Assembly: GCA_026874595.1 (NCBI GenBank) | Contig: CM049306.1 | Span: 40,982,019-41,046,018 of the forward strand | DNA length: 64,000 nucleotides | Source of the DNA: Sipunculus nudus | Lineage: Eukaryota; Annelida; Sipuncula; Golfingiida; Sipunculidae | Direction of reading: 5' to 3' | In this document: positions 35,601-40,705 of the stretch, piece after piece | How the letters are laid out: each line of letters opens with the position of its first letter | Position numbering within the stretch: position 1 is the stretch's first letter | The notes under the pieces: model-generated | What the model saw: only the letters and a program-made list of their open reading frames with translations | Told to the model about the DNA's origin: nothing | Databases searched by the model: none | Translations under genes and position numbers: made by a program

Positions 35601-36430
35601 ACTGTTAGTGTTATCGTATGATGTGGTGCCCCCACCTAAACTGTTTGTGTTCCCTTTACACTCCACATTCTCATCCTTTTCTTTCCACACCACAGAATGT
35701 CCCAAGCCTGTCAACATCCTGGCCATCGTCCTCAGCATCATCCTCGGCATCATCGTGATCGGCCTCGCTTTGATTCTCGTGTGGAAGCTGCTCGTCACCA
35801 TGGGGGATCGCCGGGAGTTTGCTAAATTTGAACGGGAACGTATGAACGCCAAATGGGAGACAGTAGGAGTTGTTCTTGTCTTTTTCTTGACATTGGTCTC
35901 ACTCCGTGTACAAGATCTTTTGTGACTATATAATTAGCTGTTTACAATTTTGTATGTAATCTAAGTAATTTTTGAGAATATGGATCTTATTTAGCAATTT
36001 CTCTATGTAAAGATTATCTATTATTAATATTTTCACAATTCTCTTATTAAAATTAAAAATGTAACATTTAAATACAATAAATTACGCAAATTTGAGTGGT
36101 GTCCGTTAATTATTCATTCATCATGTAACATAAGAGAATGTAAAACGATTCTAAATATAAAGCATTTATTCATGTGAGGACTTTACTGGCCCGCCGTGCA
36201 CCTGACGCGTGTATGAATAATCCAATTACCTTGAATTATTTGTAAAACTAATAACATAATAACGACTACATTATGTGTCTTCCTTGACATGCGTCAATCA
36301 TAAATCTATACCACATTTTTCTTTGAAATCACATGACTTCATATTAATTATCATTTACTAGGGAGAAAATCCTATCTTTAAGAAGGCAACTACAACCTTC
36401 AGGAACCCGACGTACGCTGGCAAGTCATGA
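11868..36430 (+). CDS. ITGB: Integrin beta subunit, complete 22-exon gene
   Basis: Joined coding exons: 11868-11928, 13390-13481, 14025-14126, 14452-14533, 15297-15428, 15764-15860, 16619-16715, 17382-17468, 17840-17923, 18656-18733, 19267-19452, 20928-21004, 21875-21926, 22466-22627, 23839-23978, 25312-25472, 27149-27258, 27741-27833, 28036-28162, 34428-34532, 35696-35862, 36362-36430. Every junction is GT-AG, phases agree throughout and the total is 2361 nt, giving 786 residues, the usual size of beta1/beta3-type subunits. Order: signal peptide (1-20), PSI (about 25-75), hybrid/beta-I with MIDAS (D137, S139, T141), specificity loop between paired cysteines (exon 7), four cysteine-rich I-EGF modules (about 464-640), beta-tail, membrane helix (about 716-738), 48-residue tail with NPIF and NPTY. 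By family knowledge it pairs with an alpha subunit at the plasma membrane and links matrix ligands to talin/kindlin. The tail suggests the beta1/beta3 class. The ATG sits directly after an acceptor AG, so a non-coding 5' exon must lie upstream; I did not locate it. Confidence 0.95.
13390..13481 (+). CDS. ITGB: Integrin beta exon 2: PSI domain, first half
   Basis: Reads in phase from exon 1. It contains the PSI signature with cysteine spacing [12 protein letters not shown] and CRWCKQE, matching the plexin-semaphorin-integrin knot of beta subunits. The donor chosen is GAG|GTTACG (phase 0); a second GT 5 bp downstream would break the frame with exon 3. Confidence 0.9.
13744..13793. repeat. (AT)n microsatellite, integrin intron 2
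   Basis: About 25 AT units between exons 2 and 3. Confidence 0.96.
14025..14126 (+). CDS. ITGB: Integrin beta exon 3: PSI domain, second half
   Basis: A 34-codon exon with phase 0 at both ends, between TTTTCCAG and GTATAA. It supplies the [13 protein letters not shown] segment that completes the PSI cysteine set; without it the domain would lack its last cysteines. It is easily missed because it overlaps an open frame on the other strand (13946-14308) that I regard as chance. Confidence 0.9.
14452..14533 (+). CDS. ITGB: Integrin beta exon 4: hybrid domain strand
   Basis: Contains [12 protein letters not shown], the conserved hybrid-domain strand of beta subunits (family form: xLxPQxVxLxLRPG). 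Acceptor TTTTCCAG, donor GTTGGT, phase 0 in and phase 1 out. Confidence 0.9.
14855..15170 (-). repeat. Dispersed repeat A, copy 2 (integrin intron 4)
   Basis: Reverse-complement counterpart of 805-1135, followed directly by a G13 run at about 15171. The two copies are roughly 14 kb apart. Confidence 0.75.
15297..15428 (+). CDS. ITGB: Integrin beta exon 5: beta-I domain with MIDAS
   Basis: Encodes [13 protein letters not shown] followed by RTMKDD, the metal-ion-dependent adhesion site loop. The DxSxS motif reads D137-L-S139-R-T141, so the third coordinating residue is threonine rather than the usual serine; the ADMIDAS aspartates (D144, D145) are kept. Phase 1 in, phase 1 out. Confidence 0.95.
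15764..15860 (+). CDS. ITGB: Integrin beta exon 6: beta-I domain core strand
   Basis: Encodes [20 protein letters not shown], the highly conserved strand of the beta-I domain. Acceptor TTTGAAG, donor GTGAGT, phase 2 out. Confidence 0.93.
16619..16715 (+). CDS. ITGB: Integrin beta exon 7: specificity-determining loop
   Basis: Encodes [20 protein letters not shown]. The cysteine pair encloses six residues, the same loop length as in human beta3 (one longer than beta1), and by family knowledge contributes to ligand and alpha-subunit choice. Ends phase 0 before GTATAA. Confidence 0.93.
17280..17344 (+). repeat. Hairpin with 29-bp stem and 7-nt loop in intron 7
   Basis: The arm GAGATGTAGCCATTGTAACA with its continuation (17280-17308) pairs with 17316-17344 with two mismatches; the loop is CCTCATT. 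It lies 37 bp upstream of exon 8. It could be a miRNA-like hairpin or a tiny palindromic MITE. Confidence 0.7.
17382..17468 (+). CDS. ITGB: Integrin beta exon 8: SyMBS segment of beta-I domain
   Basis: Encodes [20 protein letters not shown], the synergistic metal site (N232, D234, E237). The residue before the glutamate, usually proline (NxDxPE), is leucine here. Phase 0 at both ends. Confidence 0.95.
17840..17923 (+). CDS. ITGB: Integrin beta exon 9: beta-I domain
   Basis: Encodes [20 protein letters not shown] and then LAGDGL. The IGWR and AGDG motifs are standard for beta-I domains. A cysteine replaces the usual phenylalanine in the DAGFHFAGDG-type motif. 28 codons, phase 0 at both ends. 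Confidence 0.93.
18656..18733 (+). CDS. ITGB: Integrin beta exon 10: beta-I domain
   Basis: Encodes [20 protein letters not shown], the conserved GIVxPNDGxCHL motif. 26 codons between TATTACAG and GTAAGA. Confidence 0.95.
19267..19452 (+). CDS. ITGB: Integrin beta exon 11: end of beta-I domain
   Basis: Encodes [20 protein letters not shown] and FAVSSD, ending [14 protein letters not shown]. This is the DYPSIxHLxxxLxxNNIxxIFAV block that closes the beta-I domain. 62 codons, phase 0 at both ends; the longest exon. Confidence 0.95.
20928..21004 (+). CDS. ITGB: Integrin beta exon 12: hybrid domain re-entry
   Basis: Encodes [20 protein letters not shown], the start of the second hybrid-domain segment. 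The donor is GG|GTAAGA; its surrounding sequence is repeated 185 and 370 bp downstream inside the intron. Confidence 0.9.
20996..21541 (+). repeat. 185-bp tandem triplication at the exon 12 donor
   Basis: GGGTAAGA recurs with its flank at 21003, 21188 and 21373, exactly 185 bp apart. Copies share GAACAGTTTAAAGCAATA, TGATCAACAGCGCCATCTAC and CGTTTAGTTTA blocks. Each copy contains the splice-donor sequence. Confidence 0.93.
21875..21926 (+). CDS. ITGB: Integrin beta exon 13: hybrid domain micro-exon
   Basis: 52 nt encoding [18 protein letters not shown], matching the cysteine-plus-IGD/N segment before the VxFxVxVTxxxC strand of beta subunits. Acceptor TTTCAG, donor GTTAGT. It restores the frame between exon 12 (phase 2) and exon 14 (phase 0). 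Confidence 0.88.
22466..22627 (+). CDS. ITGB: Integrin beta exon 14: hybrid domain end and first I-EGF cysteines
   Basis: Begins [12 protein letters not shown] and ends [13 protein letters not shown], the conserved passage from the hybrid domain into the cysteine-rich stalk. I chose the acceptor AACAG|GTGACC over an AG 21 bp upstream because it aligns with the family; the upstream AG would also stay in frame and add seven residues. Confidence 0.92.
23431..23636. repeat. Two (AT)n tracts, integrin intron 14
   Basis: AT tracts at about 23431-23492 and 23590-23636, separated by unique sequence. Confidence 0.95.
23839..23978 (+). CDS. ITGB: Integrin beta exon 15: I-EGF module 1
   Basis: Encodes [20 protein letters not shown], the CGxCxC integrin-EGF signature, ending CKK at a phase 2 donor (GTGAGT). 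Confidence 0.95.
25312..25472 (+). CDS. ITGB: Integrin beta exon 16: I-EGF module 2
   Basis: Encodes [16 protein letters not shown], then [14 protein letters not shown] and the GQLCGG motif. This matches the module 2 form of beta1/beta3 ([14 protein letters not shown]...CGG). Donor GTAACC, phase 1. Confidence 0.95.
25630..26476 (+). mobile_element. 5'-truncated CR1/L2-like LINE 3' end with broken RT frame
   Basis: Lies in integrin intron 16. It carries the C-terminal RT region: [48 protein letters not shown], then after a frameshift near 26055 [34 protein letters not shown] and [12 protein letters not shown]. It ends in GGCGCTATATAAAT followed by (ATT)n and (ATC)n, typical of CR1/L2-type elements with a microsatellite 3' end. 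Dead copy. Confidence 0.85.
27149..27258 (+). CDS. ITGB: Integrin beta exon 17: I-EGF module 3
   Basis: Encodes [20 protein letters not shown], then [10 protein letters not shown], the third CxCxxCxC module. Acceptor TTTTAG, phase 0 out before GTTAGT. Confidence 0.93.
27741..27833 (+). CDS. ITGB: Integrin beta exon 18: I-EGF module 4
   Basis: Encodes [20 protein letters not shown] and RGPTCEDCP, the last EGF-like module. 31 codons, phase 0 at both ends, consensus donor GTAAGT. Confidence 0.95.
28036..28162 (+). CDS. ITGB: Integrin beta exon 19: beta-tail domain start
   Basis: Encodes [18 protein letters not shown], then [15 protein letters not shown]; the CxxxRxCVxC pattern is the beta-tail signature. 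Phase 1 donor GTAAGC. The following 6.3-kb intron holds the full-length LINE. Confidence 0.93.
28293..28307. repeat. LINE target-site duplication, left copy
   Basis: AGCAGATTTATACTT, identical to 33992-34006. Its last two T residues merge with the poly(T) tract, so the exact inner border is ambiguous by two bases. Confidence 0.9.
28568..32248 (-). CDS. LINE ORF2: endonuclease-reverse transcriptase
   Basis: An intact frame of about 1,226 codons. N-terminal APE-type endonuclease: [15 protein letters not shown] (catalytic Glu), [20 protein letters not shown] (catalytic His). Central reverse transcriptase: [42 protein letters not shown] (catalytic Asp pair). A C-terminal Cys/His motif, [18 protein letters not shown], matches the zf-RVT region. 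The motif set fits the L1/Tx1 clade. There is no ATG before the endonuclease motifs: the frame opens after a TAG (32271-32273) and the first usable codon is TTG at 32248, which overlaps the TGA of the upstream frame. The first in-frame ATG lies inside the endonuclease. Confidence 0.95.
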   Translation of the reverse strand: MTDIKILSINVRGLRNFKKRRSIFTWARKHKAGIILLQETYSEPVDEIIWRNEWGGKVIMSHGSKHSRGVACFISGQLHYDYKVLYKDREGRLIILRLEINETTFVIVNIYSPNEESKQVQFFKAFCKELQWLNINQDENIIIGGDWNTALTIKDKKGGTNILKERAIKEIINLKGNFDLQDIWRIRYPEVNQYTWRQASKKIHSRIDYFLTSSILHDKVSEVSIIPAFKSDHSGIIISFKETITERRGRGYWKFNNNLLQDKLYKRMIYSKLEKGVKEDNYSNPDLHWEFLKYKIRKETIQYSKSKCREKREKELCLVGELQELEDKENESDKYIQLQNELQELYDSKTEGIITRAKIRWIEKGEKSTKYFYNLEKRNGTRKHIKKLVDDKGHIITGIKNILNEEKRFFKELYTSKRSTIDQTEENYFSKNKDIPKLTDADQETCEGYLSVEECFKVMKTFKKNKSPGNDGLTIEFFTCFWDKLGWLMVESFNYSLDSGNLTPSQKQAVITLVEKKDKDRTKIKNWRPISLLNIDYKIMTKALSFRLQKVLSKLIHENQYGFMKHSSITEAVRTILDVIFYTNQRKLNGIVIAIDFEKAFDTLEWSFIYDTLKYLNFGNTFIKWVKLIYSNVEACVMNNGHSSGYFKIERGVRQGDPLSPYLFILCLEMIAITIRGNTEINGIHIREKELKLVLYADDTTVIVRNLNSVKVALDLFKQFSKYSGLNINKEKTEAMWIGRVKDFKPLGLRWQEHIKVLGAFVSNNFKHICKSNFEPKIQSIYEITNIWKQRNLSLNGRILIVKTLCFSKLAHLTSNFTFPKEVKDRLNKILWMFIWKGKKRGNVRRELLIKPISEGGMNMLDIYSFIRTQHVMWIQKYLDKSKKDWKLFFEKFCQNFGNIELLMQCNYDVNMLKNKLPDTYINALLAWKVIRQQHLPSPIVWNNKNITAAGKPFFCKSLFEAGLKYERQLYNKNGIFWNFDYWVNKGAKNVDYLIYRTILSQVGKERYRDEVYIEEQTSLYICNTKEGVKKVECIVSKQIYEYMVSLINVGKLVCKEKYNLQYGIMEDDWHILYNIGPELCKNRRISEFQYKILHGYLFLNEKLYKCGISSDPYCRYCHTAVENIGHFFFHCSVVNIFLKAVSHLCGISEDLLTEKNVILGIPERNRKKENKVLLHAKYFIYITQEISKLNIDSFKKYLIYQKKVECGVKDGNTNERLFLWDTIVD
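32245..32643 (-). CDS. Middle LINE ORF of unknown function
   Basis: A 132-codon frame from an [17 protein letters not shown] onward, basic and without a recognised domain. Its TGA overlaps the TTG start of ORF2 (CATTGA), and the two frames overlap by about 26 nt. It may be translated and feed ORF2 by reinitiation or a -1 shift, or it may be a chance frame in the inter-ORF spacer. No relative is known to me. Confidence 0.4.
   Translation of the reverse strand: METTVLVTKIHRAIVLDFGSMMRSHVYSVFRKTQKIRETKSDVFSYGHVRGKLEAFKNSFDSDMVQKTLILYEYMWIYICKCKGKRNKKETVSFNIQLKEVNRNILRKTYRYAFYRNLCLVCIPSGKTSTIH
33065..33910 (-). CDS. LINE ORF1: coiled-coil RNA-binding protein
   Basis: An intact 281-codon frame from an ATG ([17 protein letters not shown]). 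A basic, disordered N-terminus is followed by a long heptad-rich coiled coil (about residues 55-150, with [19 protein letters not shown]). Then comes an RRM-like, L1-ORF1-type domain ([44 protein letters not shown]). By analogy with L1 ORF1p it would form trimers, bind the LINE RNA and act as a chaperone. Confidence 0.9.
   Translation of the reverse strand: MPPKSQRKPRGADKVSDTDMSESIEAYLSRETEQPPSTPSTGELPDASHVGIRALEDRLTKLITTVAESIKTECEKIRRELGEQFENTTQQLQESVEFTQREVDSLKEDKDKLEKRVQQLEQKLTENETEMNSFKIEMLEAVNQLERHSREYNIRVKGVKEEKGENIRQKVIIALEQQGAGRADELSEKIEVAHRIGKLQDNRDRHVLVRLYSREDRREILFKTKRRGPDGKNMIAEDLTKTDWELKKKALPQMKRAHNEGKKVRFYRGKLIVNGRFVAIE
33992..34006. repeat. LINE target-site duplication, right copy
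   Basis: AGCAGATTTATACTT next to the 5' end of the element. The match to the left copy is 15/15. Confidence 0.9.
34428..34532 (+). CDS. ITGB: Integrin beta exon 20: beta-tail domain end
   Basis: Encodes [20 protein letters not shown], the DxxxCxFxYxY beta-tail block. Acceptor TTTCCCAG, donor GTTGGC, phase 1. Translation beyond the donor gives an apparent hydrophobic tail that is intron. Confidence 0.92.
35150..35640 (+). repeat. 39-bp minisatellite in integrin intron 20
   Basis: About ten good copies plus degraded ones at both edges; the unit contains GTTATCGTATAATGTAGTAC and CCCACACCACACCGTTCGT. The period is a multiple of three, so reading frames stay open on both strands; the long apparent ORFs here are artefacts. 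Confidence 0.95.
35696..35862 (+). CDS. ITGB: Integrin beta exon 21: membrane helix and proximal tail
   Basis: Encodes an ECPKPVN linker, a 23-residue helix ([20 protein letters not shown] onward) and the membrane-proximal motif [17 protein letters not shown] ending NAKWET. The aspartate that pairs with the alpha-subunit GFFKR arginine is present. The frame stays open to 35925, but the family always splices after KWxT, and GTAGGA follows here. Confidence 0.95.
36362..36430 (+). CDS. ITGB: Integrin beta exon 22: C-terminal NPxF/NPxY tail
   Basis: A 23-codon terminal exon that begins [13 protein letters not shown] and ends NPTYAGKS, then TGA. The first motif is NPIF (NPxY-class talin/PTB site) and the second NPTY (kindlin-type site). 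The frame matches exon 21 exactly, and GENPI(Y/F)K at an exon start is conserved in animal beta1-class genes. Confidence 0.92.
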   Translation, partial: GENPIFKKATTTFRNPTYAGKS

Positions 36431-36603
36431 AGCACAGGTCACGACAGCCTCATTTCCATTGTCCGAGAGGAATTTACAGCCTATCTATAGTATTTACATA
36501 TATTTGATAAAAAATGTTTAAGTATGTTTATTTACATCCAAAACCTAGAGTTTATCGGTAGAGTTTTACGGTCTGTGTCAAACATTATAAGAGAAAAAAA
36601 AAT

Positions 36604-36609
36604 AATAAA
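36604..36609 (+). promoter_or_regulatory. Candidate poly(A) signal of the integrin gene
   Basis: AATAAA, 174 nt after the stop codon and in an A-rich stretch. Chance AATAAA is common in this AT-rich DNA, so the assignment is weak. Confidence 0.35.
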
Positions 36610-36820
36610 GATAATCAACCTTGCAACAAAAGCAAAGACAAATAAGATGTTCCAAATTGGCGAGCGATCACCTAGAACTACTGTTGTCCCTACAGATCAG
36701 TTTTGAAAATAATTAATATTGGAGATCTGACGCAAGATAGGGCGTTATAAAAGAGGAACATTTAAATCGTTTAAATTAAATGGTTTACAGTCGGAGGGGC
36801 GTCCTAAACCTAAAAACAAT

Positions 36821-36822
<2 letters not shown>

Positions 36823-36880
<58 letters not shown>
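36823..36880. repeat. (AT)n microsatellite
   Basis: About 28 AT units just after the integrin gene. Confidence 0.96.
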
Positions 36881-36883
<3 letters not shown>

Positions 36884-37054
36884 CATCAACCTGCATGAAT
36901 CTCCCGCAGTATATTCCCTTCCTAAGGTGGGCGGCCTAATGAAGTATCAGCGAAATTGATACATATATCTAGTGGTTAGACCTACCCCTCTGACCAACGT
37001 CATTGCATATGTAAATCACCAAATATACAAAAATACAATATATTTATAATCGAA

Positions 37055-37213
37055 TCCAGTCAATCTGTCAAATAAATTGATTGATTTTTTAGTCAATTTG
37101 CAAAATGCCTGAAAATGTCAGTCTTTATAAAATGCTCGAATGATTCAGGCAATTTGTAAAATGACTGAAAATCTCAGGCAATTTACAAATTGACTGATTT
37201 TACACACTGACTG

Positions 37214-37215
<2 letters not shown>
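37055..37215 (+). repeat. Short degenerate repeat with CAATTTGTAAAATGACTGAA motif
   Basis: Four to five imperfect ~35-bp copies of GGCAATTTGTAAAATGACTG and TGAAAATCTCA, next to (AT)n. Confidence 0.6.

Positions 37216-37216
<1 letters not shown>

Positions 37217-37268
<52 letters not shown>
37217..37268. repeat. (AT)n microsatellite
   Basis: Left border of the palindromic array at 37275. Confidence 0.96.
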
Positions 37269-37271
<3 letters not shown>

Positions 37272-37274
37272 GAG

Positions 37275-37511
37275 GCCCAGATTAGAATCTTGCCCAATTT
37301 CAAACTTGGCCAGCCCAGATCAAAAGTTTTATTTGGACCGGCCCAGATCAAAATTCTAATCTGGGCTAGACCAGTTTTAAACTGGGCCAGCCCAGATTAA
37401 AATTTTGATCTGGGCCGGTCCAGATTAAAATCCTGTGGTGAAGACTTCGGGATTTAAATCTGGTCTGGACTGATTTGAAACTGGGCCAGCCCAGATTAGA
37501 ATTTTGATCTA

Positions 37512-37512
<1 letters not shown>
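37275..37512. repeat. Internally palindromic CCAGATTAAAATTTTGATCTGG array
   Basis: Several alternating direct and inverse copies of (G)CCCAGATTAAAATTTTGA and AAACTGGGCCAGCCCAGAT, bounded on both sides by long (AT)n tracts. Confidence 0.75.

Positions 37513-37514
<2 letters not shown>

Positions 37515-37574
<60 letters not shown>
37515..37574. repeat. (AT)n microsatellite
   Basis: Right border of the palindromic array at 37275. Confidence 0.96.
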
Positions 37575-37576
<2 letters not shown>

Positions 37577-37914
37577 AAAGGTAAAATAAATAATGTTTGA
37601 CAATGGAATGTGTAAATCTGTGTCTCGTTTGTTTTTTCAGTCTAGGGTCTCGCTAAAAGTTCGTAACATCACTTTTGGCTTTGATTTATTAATGTTTTAA
37701 AAGATTCATATCACATCCTTAAAATATTGGTGGTTAGTTGATATTTGTTGTGAAGAAATTATCCCGTGACATGTGTTTTGCGTAAAGAAAAAGCAAGCTT
37801 ATTAAATACTATATCCGTGCATGCTCAGTTATATCATTATATATTACATCATTATACATAAAATCATCCATACTTTAAGGGATTTTAGCTTGACCTTGGG
37901 ATGTCGAATAGCAT

Positions 37915-38078
37915 TGAACGAAGGAGGCCATGTTACGTGAAATTAACATCGCGGTGTAAGCTAAAATGATTGACAGATCAAAACCAGCTTTGACACTGAA
38001 AACTACAAGGTGCAACTTGTTCGTTTCAGGTCCCTCGGCGCACCTGTATGTACTGAGTAAAGGTGGTCATTTGTGGAT
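37915..38078 (+). repeat. Dispersed repeat B, copy 1
   Basis: Matches 57080-57250 in inverse: AACTTGTTCGTTTCA, CACCTGTATG and TACTGAGTAAA blocks. About 160 bp. Confidence 0.75.
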
Positions 38079-38574
38079 GGTAGAATTTATCTTATTAAAT
38101 AGCTAATTACTTTGTATCAACATTGCTCAAACGTGTCTCTTCAGATATAATATTTTAACAGAATTTAAAGTCGGACAAAGTTGATCATCTGGAATGAGAG
38201 TTAATTAGGGCCCCGTTTGAAAAAGCGCTGCCCTATAGTGACTGCATGGTCCGTCTGTCCGCCTTATCTTCTTCTGTCCGTTCGTTAGTGATGCTTTCTT
38301 CCGCGCGCAATATCTTAACGGAATATGCTTGTTTTTTTCTCAAATTCATAGGGTTGATTGGTAGCTATGATGGCTCCAGGCCTATCGAATTAAAACAAAC
38401 CTGTCTGAATTCAAATATATGGCCGCCAGAGCCTAATCGGTGATTTCCTTTCGTGGGGTATATATATCAGGGTTGATTGATAATTAACTATGATTGCACC
38501 AGACCTATCGAATTGTCCAAATTAAAATAATGATCACTTTATGGCAATCGAAGTCTCCATCTTGCACAGACTGC

Positions 38575-38845
38575 TTAAAGCTACGTGTTTACTTATGCGC
38601 TTGTGGATGCGGATACGAATGCAGATGCGTCTAAAATCGCGCATATAGAAAAAAAAGGACTGTGTCCATTTATGCGTTGTAGATACTTTTTTTTACCAAC
38701 TGGTACGGAAACGCATGCAGAAACGTGCCATTTTGTAGAGGTGAAAGAGAGTTTGCACTGGCAAACGTATCTAATGGACACACATGCAGAAAAATACGCA
38801 TACCTATCCGCACCGCATCCGTATACAAGTGGACACGAGGCTTAA
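38575..38845. mobile_element. TTAA-flanked MITE, 263 bp
   Basis: TTAA at 38575-38578 and 38842-38845 bracket ends that match in inverse: left GCTACGTGTTTACTT, right (reverse complement) GCCTCGTGTCCACTT. The interior is rich in GCGGATACG/ATGCG-type subterminal motifs. A TTAA target is used by piggyBac-like and Kolobok elements. Confidence 0.6.
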
Positions 38846-39255
38846 ATTGCTTGTTTATGTAAAAGTGTGCTATGGTTGATTGAAAATTAAAGGAATGTAT
38901 TTTAATTGAAACAGTTGTGTAATTTTTCACGATTGAAAATATCAAAATTTGACTTTCCTGGCTGCAGGTATTTGATAAATAACATCTAGCTAGTGATATT
39001 GATAATATGATTATATTATCATTCGCTCAGTAGACGTTCAGTCATGCTCTGATGCAGTGACTCAATTTTCTGGGTTGCCTTAGTGTCTGCTATCAGGACA
39101 CATAGTCATTTATCCAAAAAGGATGTTACTTGACATATTTGAATTTTACTGGCATTTGTCTTTTTTTGGATAAAAAATGATTCAAGTGCTCAGCTATATT
39201 GATTTCTTGAATTTTATTCATTATCTACATGTTGCTTAAGACTGGTGATGCACGT

Positions 39256-40091
39256 TTAAGGCCCCGCTTGTAAAAGGGCAAATTATACATGGCATGGCGA
39301 GTGTGTAACACGCCGTGTAGGTGCTTTTCCATATGTGCGCAGTCCGCTTGTGTAGTCAGCAAAAATCGCTTTGTAGACTTTTTAACTGGGCCGTTTCCAC
39401 TTATCCGGATGCGTAGTCCGTATGGGTATTCCGTATGCATAGTCCGCAAAAATTGCTTTGTAGGCTTTTTAACCGGGCCAATTCCATTTATCTGTATGCG
39501 TAGTCCGTATGCATAGTCTTCAAAAATCGCTTTGTAGACTTTTTAACCGGGCCGTTTCCATTCATTCGCTTGCGTAGTCTGTATGCGTAGTCCGTATCCG
39601 CACGCTGCCGGGAGCGATTTTTGCGCTGTCAATTTCAGGTTAAACATTCTCCCACTCAGGCCGTGCTGTATGAACAATCTCTATTTCCACTGGTATAAAC
39701 GTCATTTGTTATGTCAGTCTTTCGGAAACCAAAATTGGCATTTGGTTGAATTTTTTGTCCTCTATTTAACATACACGTGTTTTCCAAACGCTTGAGCCTA
39801 GACATCAGAACCACGTGTAAAATAATGATAAGTAAGATCCTTTTTGAATATATAAATATAATATAAATATTTAAACACTTTAACAAACAACCTTTTGTTG
39901 CTTAAGTTTGGAAATGTACAATTAATATATGGTCAAAAAGCTTACAAAGAAAGAAAATCTTCAGCCATCGAGTACCTTTCAACACGGAGTGCGGACTACG
40001 CATACGTTACGCGTACTTATGGACAACGATCTTTGCGGATACGGACTATACGCATACGGACTACACATGCGGACTACGGATACCACCTTAA
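39256..40091. mobile_element. Probable TTAA-flanked element with inverted subterminal repeats
   Basis: TTAAGGCCCCGCTTG starts the left end and CCACCTTAA closes the right. The left arm carries many GTAGTCCGTATGC-type motifs, and the right arm (39985-40087) carries them in inverse (GCATACGGACTAC). The arrangement resembles a MITE with subterminal repeats; the outermost ends match poorly. Confidence 0.5.
39345..39610 (+). repeat. ~100-bp tandem repeat, about three copies
   Basis: Units contain CAAAAATCGCTTTGTAGACT, TTTTTAACCGGGCCGTTTCC and GTAGTCCGTATGC. Short apparent open frames here are products of the repeat. Confidence 0.8.
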
Positions 40092-40287
40092 AACTTAAAG
40101 GGACATAATCAGGAGCAATATTATACCTATTCTTTAACACTATCAGTTCAAGCGCTTTATACAAAAGCTTGCCAGCAAAACCATTCCAGCACAAAGTCTC
40201 ATTTTTCCTCGCATTCCACTGTTAAACACCTTGTAATAGCCCTGCGTGTTGGTAAACACGTCTGTTTACGATAACCAGGCCGCATGA

Positions 40288-40705
40288 CCAGAGTCCGATT
40301 AAGAGGGGCAACACACGGTGTTTCAGCTAGGGGGAACATGTATTTTTAATTTTTTTAGCAAAGTCAGTCAGGGCATCTCCTGATTGGCACGTGTTGTGGC
40401 TCCGCGCAGCACACGGCCCGATGCACCGTGTTTACGTTTACACCTGCGATCGCGCCCGGTTCACTGCTTTTAACACTTGTTTACAGGAGTAAGCAAATGG
40501 TTTCAGGGCAGTATTTTGGCAGGTACAGATTATTTTTAAAGGGAAGAAACTATTTTTCGTGTTAACACAACATGATTTATAGGTGATTGGGCCCCTTTAA
40601 TGATTTGCATAACATTTCATTGGGCTATAACTGATTTGTTCCCGCGTCATTTCTATCAGATGTTTTGTTGTATAACGTTATGCCCGCTCTTAATCGAGTC
40701 CAAAC
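40288..40705. repeat. Possible ~400-bp MITE
   Basis: GAGTCCGATTAAGAGGGGCA near 40290 is mirrored by TGCCCGCTCTTAATCGAGTC near 40680, leaving a ~400-bp spacer without coding potential. No target duplication was identified. Confidence 0.35.

Noticed and set aside
34997-35925. Long overlapping ORFs on both strands (up to 268 codons) of repeated [12 protein letters not shown]-like or [13 protein letters not shown]-like sequence
   Set aside because: They are the 39-bp minisatellite read in several frames; the period is a multiple of three, so no stops accumulate. Only the last part of the + frame is real (integrin exon 21).
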